DNA of 64,000 nt, taken from assembly GCA_000711775.1 (NCBI GenBank), contig ARYC01017120.1, forward strand, positions 1-64,000, read 5' to 3'. The notes beneath the pieces are model-generated. The model was not told where the DNA came from and did not search any database. It saw nothing but the letters and a program-made list of their open reading frames with translations. Each line of letters begins with the position of its first letter. Position 1 is the stretch's first letter. The position numbers and the translations under genes are program-made. Origin of the DNA: Oxytricha trifallax (taxonomy: Eukaryota > Ciliophora > Spirotrichea > Sporadotrichida > Oxytrichidae). Shown in pieces: positions 47,721 to 56,950 of the stretch.

Positions 47721-47849
47721 ATAATATATAGTTAATAATTTAATTTTTTAATTATAAAATAGAGAAAGTTATTTAATATTTTATTGGTTAATTCTAAATG
47801 TAAATCCAATTTCTTTAAATTATTGTTTTAATTTTAATATGTGATGATC

Positions 47850-48280
47850 TGTATAGTTACTACTAATCATTATCAATAAATGATGATCCGAACACAAATG
47901 TATTGACTCACAGGCTGATCAATAACGTCAACAACTACTTAATTACAAATTTATATGAATATTTAATTGGAAGTATTAATTTATTTGATAAAATCATAAT
48001 AACTTTGGAGTTGTAGTATAAGCAGCTAAAATGATAAGTGAAAGTCGATTCTTAGCTGCTGGGTTCTTAGGTTCAGTGTAAGGCAACTATTATTTAATCC
48101 TCTAAATTATTATTAGATAATTTGTTCATATATTTATTTATGGCATTGAATTAAATAGTATTTTATTATTTATCAATTATTCAAATATAAAATCGAACAG
48201 GAAAATATATTATTGTGTATCATGATTATATTAGTCTGCAATTCACTTATTAATTGATAAAGTTTAACAAATACTAATAT
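47850..48280 (+). CDS. large membrane protein, further extracellular segments
   Basis: Plus-strand blocks with FGVVVQAAKMISESRFLAAG and FLGSVQG (48004-48090), and NRTGKYIIVYHDYISL (48190-48240). They repeat the G-F/I-A pattern of the upstream units and so belong to the same gene on the far side of the inserted retroposon-like element. Confidence 0.45.
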
Positions 48281-48679
48281 TTATTGTAAAATCTATTAAA
48301 ATTCACAAATTAAATGACAATTTATTATAAAATTTTAAATTAGATTTATATTATACATATAATTTATTAACTTTCCCTGCTTATTTATAAATAGTGCTTT
48401 AATTATTTAAAGCATATAATTAAACTTTACTGAAATATATCCGAATTTTATTAAAAAATAGAGCTTTTTTATAAAATATAAAAATAAAAATATAATAATA
48501 TTTCGCCAAAATTCAAAATACTTTTCTCTGAAATTAATAAATAAGTGAATATTAGAGTTTATTCGTAATTTAAATAAACAAATTAATTGAAATTTTAAAA
48601 AAAATTCTCTCTTATAATTAAATAAATTTTATTATTTATGAAGAAGAAATGTAAATTTCTTTTTTCAATAATAAAATAG

Positions 48680-49965
48680 TATTCCATTAGGAGAATCTGG
48701 TGTTTTGATTACTAGTGGGCAATCACTCACACATTTCCCTGGCCAGATTATTTTGAACCTCAGGAATATGTGTCTCCATATATGGGAATGCAAGCATTTG
48801 ATTTATTTACAGAATCAACATCTGACTTTAACCACATGAAAAATATTTATGATTAATATAGCATTTTATTATAGGTTAAATACTAAATAAATAAAAGAAT
48901 TGTATCCAAATTTTCATTATTTTATAATTTATATGAGGTTAACTGGGAACACCACATACTATAACTTATCACACTTTTAATTTAAATAAAAGTATTTTAG
49001 AATATATTTAAATTATAGCTATTCCTTGCAAAAGTAACAACTCTCTCCGTTTTAGATACGACTTTTCCACCAAACAACATGTATGATAATTATAAATTAG
49101 GTAATATTACTTTTCAATATACTCCCAAAAAATATGAGCTTTACAACTACACAATCATAAAAGTTTTTTAATCAAATAAATATAAATGCCTTTTTTATTA
49201 ATCATGCTTTATATATATTTAGGGATATAATACATCAATCTAAGTATACTATTTTATTGAATAGGAGACCCTAAAATAACCATTCCAATTGCAATTAACT
49301 TTTAAAACAAATAAGGTGCTTGTGTGTTCACATAGAGTGAATTCAAAATTGAAGTCACAATTGAGCCAACTTTAGACTTGAACAGGTATGTTACATTGAA
49401 TTATGCAAGTTTTTCGTTATACTCTCATCATTTGAATATATCTGGGGAGTACACTCACAAAAATAAATTGTTATAGATAATCAGCTTTTCGTTCAATAGA
49501 TAAGTTTACAAATTTGCTAAATGACTTTATATTTAAAAAGGTTACTAAAAATATATAATTTAACTGTCACAATAAAGGCAACAGATATCTTTAAAAACAC
49601 TGGAATGACTAGTTTCAAAATAAACCTGATAGATTTTACTAAAATTGAGAAATTTAATTATGTGCCTTAACCAGCAGTCTTCCGCAGTAAGCCACCTAAC
49701 ATCAAAATCTATCTTTTTATAAAAATTAAACGAAAATTAATAAGTTTAAAATAGAGAAACAGATTACTCAACTTATTTATTGTAAATCTACTTGGACAAG
49801 CCAGTATTTTACAAATTCCCATAGGTTAAAGATCCATTTATGAAGGGTTACATATATATGAACGCAACTTTTGTTAAGCTTAAGAAAATTGAAAGCACAA
49901 ATACAGGTTCTAAGTATAGTTATGGAGAAGAGATAGCACTTCCTTCTTTTGCAACATATACCAGA
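48680..49965 (+). CDS. large membrane protein, extracellular segments before the transposon
   Basis: Blocks include WAITHTFPWPDYFEPQEYVS (48717), TTFPPNNMYDNYKLGNITFQ (49057), GDPKITIPIAINFQNKQGAC (49266), AVFRSKPPNIKIY (49676) and EEIALPSFATYTR (49928-49965). Composition and D-x-N patterns fit cadherin-like or other beta-sandwich domains. The last block ends in pointer ACCAGA at 49960-49965. Its partner is at 54143-54148; joining gives SFATYTRRNLVTTSSSNIGEY in frame. Confidence 0.6.
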
Positions 49966-50093
49966 GAGGGAATTTGATAATTTTTCACTATAATTTAATA
50001 TGATAAAGTTTGGGATATATTTTAAAATTTAAAACAGGTTGCAATTATAAAAATTGAAGTAAAATTTGTAAATGCATAAATGTAATAATTATT

Positions 50094-51622
50094 TCATTAA
50101 ATAAAATGTTCAACTAACTACTCCTTTAAATGACTTAGTTTTGGAATGGTGCTAAAATCTAATGTAAGATTGTTAAGAATTTTTATTCCATGTTCCGAAA
50201 ACAACTTGTCTCTTCTTACATAAGATGCAAGTTCAAGAATGTCTTTACTTTTCTTTTACAACTCTTGGAACTTAGATCCAAGTAAAGCCTCGACTAATAT
50301 GACAATTATAGAAAATATGTCCTGTCTCACATCACCATTAAAAATTTCCGGCAAATCTTAGGGATGCTAGTAAATGGTGGCTTGCATCTCGGGCACAAAA
50401 CATCTCTAAGATATAAATGAGGAATACCTGTAATCAGTGAGAAATGTTTAGTGATAGTCACCTTGGAGTACTCTTACTGTCTTTAGGGTGATGAATCTGT
50501 GAACGATTCCTTATTGATGAAGCTCTTCAATCGCATCGATTAAACCTAAGATAAATTGAACCTTTTAGTATTTGCTTTTAGTATTTTTAAGCAAATAAGC
50601 TAGTGACTAATCATAGTCTCTCTACTTTAAATGAATACCGTCGTCACCCCAATAAATTGCTTAATACTTGTCTTAAAGTTTACACTTATTTTAATTTGAT
50701 AAATGAGTAATTATTTTGAATTCATTCCAAAGATTTTGAAAAACACTATAGTCTTTTTCAAGATTTTTAAAAGCAATAACTTTCGTGGGTCCTTGAATTT
50801 ATTGAAATTGATCAAGGCCTGATCTGACTAGGTTCTATTTCAAAGATAGGTTTTATATCTAATCAACCTCAAATTTTATGTATGGGTGCAATTGATTTAT
50901 TTTTTCATGAATGAATAAGCTTGCACTAGTTAGATTTATGTCAATGGGCTTTGATATTTGCGTGTTAATAATCATCACGCTACTATCCTCAGATTTCTAA
51001 TGTAACCCTCCAATTATTGACTTGTTATTCGAGATTTGAATTGAGTTTAATTACGAAGTTTCATCTTCACTCTCTGACTTACAAAGTTTGCTAAGTTGTT
51101 CAGATGCTCTGGCTATTTGTGTCAAAATCTAAAAGAAAATTAATCAAAAATACTTACAATTTTTGAATAACCCATACTCAATAAAATTTCAGAGTCATGA
51201 GTGCCAAGGTGAATAAGCAGCTTATTTTTCGACTTAAATATTTATGTCAGGGAATTGTCGTCGCAAATGAGGCATCGGTACTTGCCTCCTATTTTAAGTT
51301 GCATAAATTTACCACTATCTCTTTTGTGAACTTTAATGTGTCTTTTGAGCTCAGATGGAGTATAAATCTATTTGCATAAATTGCACTATTAGAGAGTCTT
51401 AGGTTTTTTAAGTTTACTTTTGGCTCGACTGGACCTCCTCACTTACCATTTAACATAAAAATTTATGTATTAGTCATCTCCCTTCTTAGCTTAATTGTGT
51501 ACAGAAAGATCATTAATTTATGTCTTAGTAATTGGAGTTTGTTAAATATTTATGTCTTAAGAAATTTCACTTGAGTCGTCAATATCATAGTTTGAGGATA
51601 AGGATGAAGAATCTCTTCGCAT
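50094..51622 (-). CDS. transposon C2H2 zinc-finger pseudokinase, 499 aa
   Basis: ATG at 51622 to TGA 50094-50096; one 29-nt intron (51129-51157); 500 codons including stop. Domains in order: acidic/Ser/Thr-rich N-terminus; basic stretch (RRSSRAKSKLKK); finger 1 CNLC...LKRHIKVH and finger 2 CLICDD...LLIHLGTH at about residues 85-150; kinase-like domain in the second half with TKVIAFKNLE (VAIK-like Lys kept), LIDAIEELHQQGIVHRFITL (HRD changed to HRF) and no DFG (TDYRYSS). Loss of the catalytic Asp and DFG suggests a pseudokinase. The predicted size is near 57 kDa, as for the TBE finger-kinase. The decayed copy at 9440-10890 keeps HRD, so loss is not general. Its role in transposition is unknown. 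Confidence 0.85.
51129..51157 (-). other. intron, 29 nt
   Basis: GTAAGTATTTTTG...CTTTTAG on the minus strand; joins GYSKI to ILTQIARASEQL in frame and makes the kinase gene one continuous frame. Confidence 0.75.
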
Positions 51623-51841
51623 ATTTAATAACTATAATTTAATGATTCCTAATTAGTATATTAAAGCTAACATAAATTAAATTATGGTTTATATTAATCT
51701 ATTATTATTTGCAAAATGTGACATAAATAAATTCATGTCACTGTAACAAGACTAATTATGTATGTATAAAAATACATTTATGTATTAGAAGTTAATTAAG
51801 TGTTTTAATTAAAGATATTCCTTAATAAATTATGTCAAAAA

Positions 51842-51886
51842 TCAGCGCAGTCTGCGCTGAAATAAAATCAGCGCAGACTGCGCTGA
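51842..51886. promoter_or_regulatory. GC-rich double palindrome between divergent transposon genes
   Basis: CAGCGCAGTCTGCGCTG (51843-51859) and CAGCGCAGACTGCGCTG (51869-51885) are each near-perfect palindromes and are also inverted copies of each other, 9 bp apart. They stand out as GC-rich in AT-rich DNA and lie in the 522-bp gap between the starts of the pseudokinase (51622) and the 235-aa gene (52145). A bidirectional control or protein-binding site is a reasonable inference. Confidence 0.6.
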
Positions 51887-52144
51887 ATTCATTCATACTT
51901 TTAGATTTTAAATTTTGTAAACACATAAATATAATTTATAAGATGTTTTCTTAATACATAAATAATGTCCTTATAGACTTAAGGTATGTTTGGGTGTAGT
52001 TAATTGAGTAATACATAAATGATTTAAGCCAATTAAATTTATTAATTTACTACCCTATTAAATTCAAACCAATTAGATTTGAATTAATTTTATTAAGGCA
52101 CATAAATATTTAATACTAAGACATAATTATTATTATATAGAGAC

Positions 52145-52912
52145 ATGAATTACAATCTCGAGAACAATTAACAAAGTCTCAAGAACATAAATTTCAGAAC
52201 TCTTGAGGGAAGTCTCAATACTAAGTTTGATTGGTATAATCACTTAAAATATTCATGTAAACATAAATTATTTTTATGTTTTAGTGGGCTCTCACATGCC
52301 AGCATTGAAGAAAACAAGCATGAAATTTATAAAGGATGTCCTCTCATCCAAGAAAGAGCTACTCAAGTCCGCTGATGTTATTTATGTTAACGTCCCAAAT
52401 TATCCTGAACTCACCGTCAGCAACATATTTAATTATGTAAGAGATGATCATCTGCTATTGAAATATCTGGGCATTTATGATGGAGTCACTGATCTTCCCG
52501 GCAAATACTTTTTTTATGGGGTACTAGGGACTATCAAGAATGATTGGCTTACATAAATTATAAGAGAGCAGCAGCAGGCTAGGAATTTTGTTGCCGATGA
52601 AGAGATGAAAGGGGATTCAATAGTGATAAGCGAATAATTCCTTTAAGAAATTTAATCAGTACCTCACTTTTCAAGTAAGTGAAAATATAAATTTATGTTT
52701 TTGTAGAAAAAAAAGGGAAAGCTTTATCAATGCTGAAGACGAAGTCAATGGGAAGGAAATAGCAGAAAAAAAGAAAAAGGTTCGAAATTTCTACAATCCT
52801 TGAAGGCGAAGAGTACAAATTCTAAAAGCACGCACATAAATTTAAGTCAATCCAAGATGAAAATATGTTGATGAGGAGTCCTCCTTCTAAACGCATGCAT
52901 TTCAACTAATGA
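52145..52912 (+). CDS. transposon middle protein, 235 aa
   Basis: ATG 52145 to TGA 52910-52912 with two introns (52257-52284, 28 nt; 52675-52706, 32 nt); both are GT...TAG and removal leaves 236 codons. The N-terminus reads MNYNLENNQQSLKNINFRT; the centre is YVNVPNYPELTVSNIFNYVR and LLKYLGIYDGVTDLPG; the C-terminus is very basic (KKKGKALSMLK, GRKQQKKRKRFE). It lies divergent from the pseudokinase and convergent with the transposase, 98 bp from the latter's stop. It corresponds by position to the small 22-kDa TBE protein, of unknown function; the basic tail could bind nucleic acid. Confidence 0.8.
52257..52284 (+). other. intron, 28 nt
   Basis: GTAAACATAAATT...GTTTTAG; joins NHLKYS to LGSHMPALKK in frame and supplies an upstream ATG for the gene. 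Confidence 0.7.
52675..52706 (+). other. intron, 32 nt
   Basis: GTAAGTGAAAATA...TTTTGTAG; splicing avoids a TGA and joins SVPHFS to the basic C-terminus KKKGKALSM in frame. Confidence 0.75.
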
Positions 52913-53010
52913 AAGAAATTAATTTTGTTGTCAATTTAATTTATGTGTTAACAATTTCTAATTTAAATATTTCTCAAACACTTTGTTTTAACAAACTTAA
53001 GCAGTGTCTC

Positions 53011-54000
53011 TCACTGTTTATGCAGTCTGACTTCTTTATTGACATAAATGATTATGTTACAGCATGATAATTTTTTATATCTTAATTAGAACTCCTTGTT
53101 GATTAGCAATTTCCTATAATCATGCTTCACTCTGGAAAATAAATTTTCAATGCAATTAAATTTTGAAGAATATGGAGCATTGAACAAAAGTTTCCACCCT
53201 TTGATGTCGGCTGCTTCCTTAAAAATCTTTGAGTGATGTGCTCTCAAATTATCAAGAAATATTGTCAATTGCTTTTCTTTGTAGTTATGCAAAAGGTCCT
53301 CTAATATATGAAGTAGGTCTTGAATTTTAATTGATTTTTTTACTATTCTAAATGCTTCAAGTCCATTTCTAGGGCTTATAATTACCAAAGCTGCAAGGGT
53401 ATCTAGTGTGAGACCTTGTTTCTTTAAGACTAAGTTTTAATATTTAGGAGCCCATGACTTCCATGAAGTTGAATGAGCCTTAAATATTGTCTCATCCAAG
53501 TAAACAATGTTTTGATTTTAACTTTTTAATTCACTAAGTTCAAGGTTCACTCTTAGTAAATCAATTTAAATTAAATTTTGTTTATGCTCTGTTAAATTGT
53601 AGTCACTCTTACAAATCTTGTACATAATGCCATTCTTCTTATATAAATTACGAAGTGTGGTATAAGAGATTTTAATTTCTGGAAATCTACGATGGAAAAT
53701 AACTCCTCGTTGCTTTAATGAAAGTGTGATCTGCTCTTAAAGTGTTTTCTCAGAGATTAAATAGTTCATTTGCTCTAAAGTTAATTATAGTCCTTATTTT
53801 TTCTTTATAGGGCTTATGGTTTCTTTATTTTTCAATTTTTTAAGTAATTTTTATATTTCTTGTGTTTTTATCCCGAGTGTATTTGCCAATTATTTTATAG
53901 TTACAAATATTTTATTGTTAGGTTAATATTAAGGTTTTCTGTATCAAAGTAGGCAAACTAATTTTAACATATTCTCTTTTTAAAAGGGTATACATTTCAT
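53011..54000 (-). CDS. transposon D34E transposase, 319 aa
   Basis: ATG at 54000, stop TGA 53011-53013. One in-frame TGA (53944-53946) falls inside a predicted 30-nt intron (53939-53968, GTTAAA...ATACAG); with it spliced, 320 codons remain open. Domains: helix-turn-helix (TIKQLANTLGIKTQEIQKLL), then the catalytic core with YLDETIFKAHSTSWKSW (first Asp), TIFLDNLRAHHSK (second Asp) and SSKFNCIENLFSRVKHDY (Glu), 34 residues between the last two. This is the Tc1/mariner-IS630 superfamily to which TBE transposases belong. The C-terminus extends past a TAA read as Gln. The donor GTTAAA is weaker than the other introns, so the N-terminus is less certain than the core. Confidence 0.85.
53939..53968 (-). 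other. predicted intron, 30 nt, containing an in-frame TGA
   Basis: GTTAAAATTAG...ATACAG on the minus strand; a multiple of three, similar in length to the other three introns of this element. Removing it deletes the only TGA in the transposase frame. Confidence 0.5.
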
Positions 54001-54142
54001 ATTTAAGAATAAATATATTTTAATTATGTTTATGCAATTACAAATTTTACTTCAATTTTTATAAATGAATTTTGGCTTAAAATATTTAATTTATTAATGA
54101 GGAATATACTTTAACATTTCTAAACCAAATTAAGATTCAAGC

Positions 54143-55320
54143 ACCAGAAGAAACTTAGTTACAACTTCAAGTTCGAATATTGGAGAGTACTGGCTAAAAT
54201 TGAATCTAACTTCCTAGAAAAACGAAACATCTCTTTACTATGTGTAGATAGTTATCATGCCATAACCTGAAATCGATTGGAAGAAATATAACTTACAAAA
54301 GTATAAGTACTACTATAATTACTTCTTCGCAAACGGCACAATTTTATAGTGCATTAATCATTTACTCATTTCAAACTGTTTAATATATTTCATAGTTTAT
54401 GAAACTTTAATTTCATAAACTATGAAATTAAAATAAACTTTTTTTCTCTCTAAATGTCAGTCGTGGATTTCCCTGAAACAACATTGATTGATTATAATTA
54501 TGACTCTGGAGCCTATTTAACATTTGATAAGAATCTCTAAGGTTTCATCTTCGAAAGTAACAACACAAATCTATGAAGTTTTAAATAGCCCTCTTAAAAA
54601 TTATTTTTTCTCATTTTATGTTATTATTATTAATCTTTAAATATTTTATAATTTTAAAATCAAACTAGCTTATACTTACTGAATACCTTCGAGTTCTACT
54701 ATCAAAAATACTCAACTGAGACTGCAAAAATTGATCCTATGCAACCCTTAAATTGGACTTTGATAAATATCACTAAATCTAGTATGAAAGTTAGACTAGA
54801 GTACAAGGGAGAAGATTTATCAAGTTTTGTCAATGAGAATGATCAAATATATATTAGAACAATTTATATTCATCAATAATTGCTAATCAAACAAATTATA
54901 ATATAAATGAATTTCAAATAGTGATGTATCAGTTGAAAGCATAGAATAGCACTAGTCAAGACGTTCAAAAATTAATTGTAAAAACCTAAACTTATAGTAT
55001 TCCAGTTGACTAGGACAGTCCAAATTATTTGCTTAAAATTTCGATTGAAAGTTAAGGTTAAACTTTGGCTTAAATTGCTTCATCAATCTATATATTTGCC
55101 ATCTTTTTATAAGAATAAATTGAATTTTGCAATTGAAATACTAATTAATTTATTTAATTTCAATCTTATTCAGTAACATCGGCTTGTCTCTTCTCTAATC
55201 AACTGCTCTATAAATTAACTGGGGTTTTACAAATACATAACAACTAATCGCTTTTACCTCACTTATGGAATTCTAAATGCCTTCTTAAGTTTATTACTTT
55301 TTCCAACTCACCCAAGGTAT
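54143..55320 (+). CDS. large membrane protein, extracellular segments after the transposon
   Basis: Blocks include NLVTTSSSNIGEYWLKLNLT and YVQIVIMPQPEIDWKKYN (54150-54350), VVDFPETTLIDYNYDSGAYL (54464), NTFEFYYQKYSTETAKIDPM (54683), QDVQKLIVKTQTYSIPVDQD (54958) and NIGLSLLQSTALQINWGFTN (55173). The ISI/P-V-D patterns fit beta-sandwich ectodomains. The end joins the membrane region at pointer GGTATT. Confidence 0.6.
54388..54427. repeat. AT-rich double palindrome in an IES
   Basis: TTTCATAGTTTATGAAA and TTTCATAAACTATGAAA, 6 bp apart, are inverted copies and each is itself nearly palindromic. The layout mirrors the GC-rich pair at 51842-51886 although the sequence differs. It lies in the spacer between two coding blocks. 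Confidence 0.7.
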
Positions 55321-55365
55321 TAGAATAAAATTCAATTAAAAATTTTATCTTGTATTTATTTTTTA
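55316..55365. other. 50-bp spacer readable as either IES or intron
   Basis: GGTATT occurs at 55316-55321 and 55366-55371. Excision between these repeats, or splicing at the GT...AG that they contain, gives the same product, LTQGIFKFTLLSTYEITKL. Confidence 0.65.
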
Positions 55366-56950
55366 GGTATTTTCAAGTTCACGTTATTGTCCACCTATGA
55401 GATAACAAAGTTGATATTTGGAATAAACAAGAACATCTATAATTACTACTCAGCTAATTATGGAAATTTTGGCTTTCAAAATCACCTGTTCATATTCATA
55501 TAAAATTTATATTTAGTTACTTATCATAACTCCAATAGAAATATACATAAAAATGTTGTGTATATTCAACACAGATATAACCCTCTATCTCTTCATTTTC
55601 TATCCAATAATTATCCTATTAATAACTATAATTGGCTTTTTTGGAAGATTCAGTGTTTTGTAAGTAAAAAATTACTATTTTTAATTTTATATAATAATTT
55701 TCATTTTTCTGTAGATGCAACACTATAAAAGAGAAGCTAATGAGTTACTTCATCTTTGGATTTTTCATTCGTCTAACCATTCAAAGCTATCTATTAATCA
55801 TGATTAGTGCGCTGTTGAATTTCGTAATGATTAATGATGAAAGTTTTGAGGATAGCTTCGAGTTGCTTAGTTATATACTAGCTGTGTTCTTCATGGTATG
55901 TTAAAATTATTAGTTTTTAAAACAAAAAATGATTAGATTTATTGACTTTTATATAGATTGCTTATTATTTAATTTTATAGGTATTCATTCCTCTAGTGCC
56001 AATAACAATATTCGCGTGCTTAATGAAAAACTACAAATAAATCAAGCGGAAAAAACTTAGAAATATAATTGGAACATTTTTCTATCAAATTTCATCAAAA
56101 TCAAGGCTTAAACTCGCTTATGGATTGTTTTAATTTTCAAGGAGACTTATTTTTGTGTTTTCTGTTGTCTTTTTGAAAAGCTATACAGTATTCTAGATTT
56201 TTATAAAAACAACAAATATCTTCATTTTATTTTTTATTATAGATTCAGCTGAATGTGCTTGTTACAATGTGCTTAAGTATATATGTGATTGAAGTTAAAC
56301 CCTACAAATCAAAAATCTTGAATTACCTTGATATCATTAACGAATCATTTTTCTTAATTTACAGTGTTTTCTTGTTCATTTTCACTGACGCCTATACAGA
56401 TGATGCGAAGGTGTCTATATTTTTATTAGAATACTTTACATTACACCCAGATTATATATTTATTCTGATCTTTATATATAATCTATGGGTTTAGTTTTGA
56501 TTGCAATTATTGAATTCCCATATGTGATAAACACATGCTATCAATTCTACATTATTTACAGGCTTCTACGCTATAGAGTGTATCACAGGTATTGCAGAAA
56601 GCGTAGCCCCGTAGAACTTGCAGATTCTATGATTGGTGGGAAATTATTGACTAAATTTGGAAAAGTTATCAAGATTAATGCTTAAAAGATGATGGATAAT
56701 AACAATAGTTCTTTGACTTCGAGTATGAATTCACAGTAGGATATATAAATGCAAGAAATATTAAAAATGAAATTTGGAAATTAAATTTTCAAGATATTAT
56801 CAAATATTTTTACTTTTATAGATATGCTATTGAGAATTAATAGTTTGGCGTCTGATTAAAATAAAGCAACCCTCGGGACAGATGGCAGTGTAAACAAATT
56901 ATCAGAGTCAAATAGAGATATGGAATAAATTATAAAATTTTTTCAATTAT
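55366..56950 (+). CDS. large membrane protein, multi-pass C-terminal region
   Basis: Coding blocks encode several hydrophobic segments: PIIILLITIIGFFG (55595), KEKLMSYFIFGFFIRLTIQS with LLIMISALLNFVM (55730-55830), SYILAVFFMVFIPLVPITIF, RRLIFVFSVVFL (56140), NVLVTMCLSIYVIEVKPYKS (56250), SFFLIYSVFLFIFTDAYTDD (56347) and LVLIAIIEFPYVINTCYQFY (56487). The basic Arg/Lys-rich end YRLLRYRVYHRYCRKRS follows. The ectodomain-plus-multi-pass layout resembles TRP/polycystin-like proteins common in ciliates, but no pore motif was identified. Short AT-rich spacers (introns or IESs) separate the blocks. Confidence 0.6.

Larger units (their letters stand above)
50074..53050. repeat. ACATAAAT / ATTTATGT motif saturation, about 25 copies
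   Basis: Counting by eye, CATAAAT or its complement occurs about 25 times in this interval, mostly with a preceding A (ACATAAAT). Examples are at about 51238, 51376, 51510, 51672, 51779, 51957, 52187, 52381, 52551, 52689, 52832, 52940 and 53042. Copies fall in coding, intronic and intergenic parts, and one is within the left inverted repeat. The density is far above what the base composition suggests. Confidence 0.75.
50046..54063. mobile_element. complete TBE-family transposon, 4018 bp, non-telomeric ends
   Basis: Terminal inverted repeats begin TATAAAAATTGAAGTAAAAT and match for 35 bp with one mismatch (50046-50080 and 54029-54063). AAT flanks both ends (50043-50045, 54064-54066), fitting the ANT target of TBEs. 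Inside are three genes: zinc-finger pseudokinase (minus), 235-aa protein (plus), D34E transposase (minus). The size (about 4 kb) and gene set are those of Oxytricha TBEs, whose ends start CAAAACCCC; here no telomeric repeat is present. All three genes look intact once 28-32 nt introns are allowed, so the element appears recent or selected. Confidence 0.85.
49966..54148. other. IES, 4183 bp, pointer ACCAGA, carrying a complete transposon
   Basis: Pointer copies at 49960-49965 and 54143-54148. Without the transposon and one target duplication, the spacer would be about 160 bp, a normal IES size. The transposon therefore seems to have inserted into an existing IES. Excision rejoins the host frame precisely. 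Confidence 0.75.

Noticed and set aside
50094-51622. Host kinase gene on the minus strand
   Set aside because: It lies wholly inside the inverted repeats and matches the finger-kinase layout of TBE elements.
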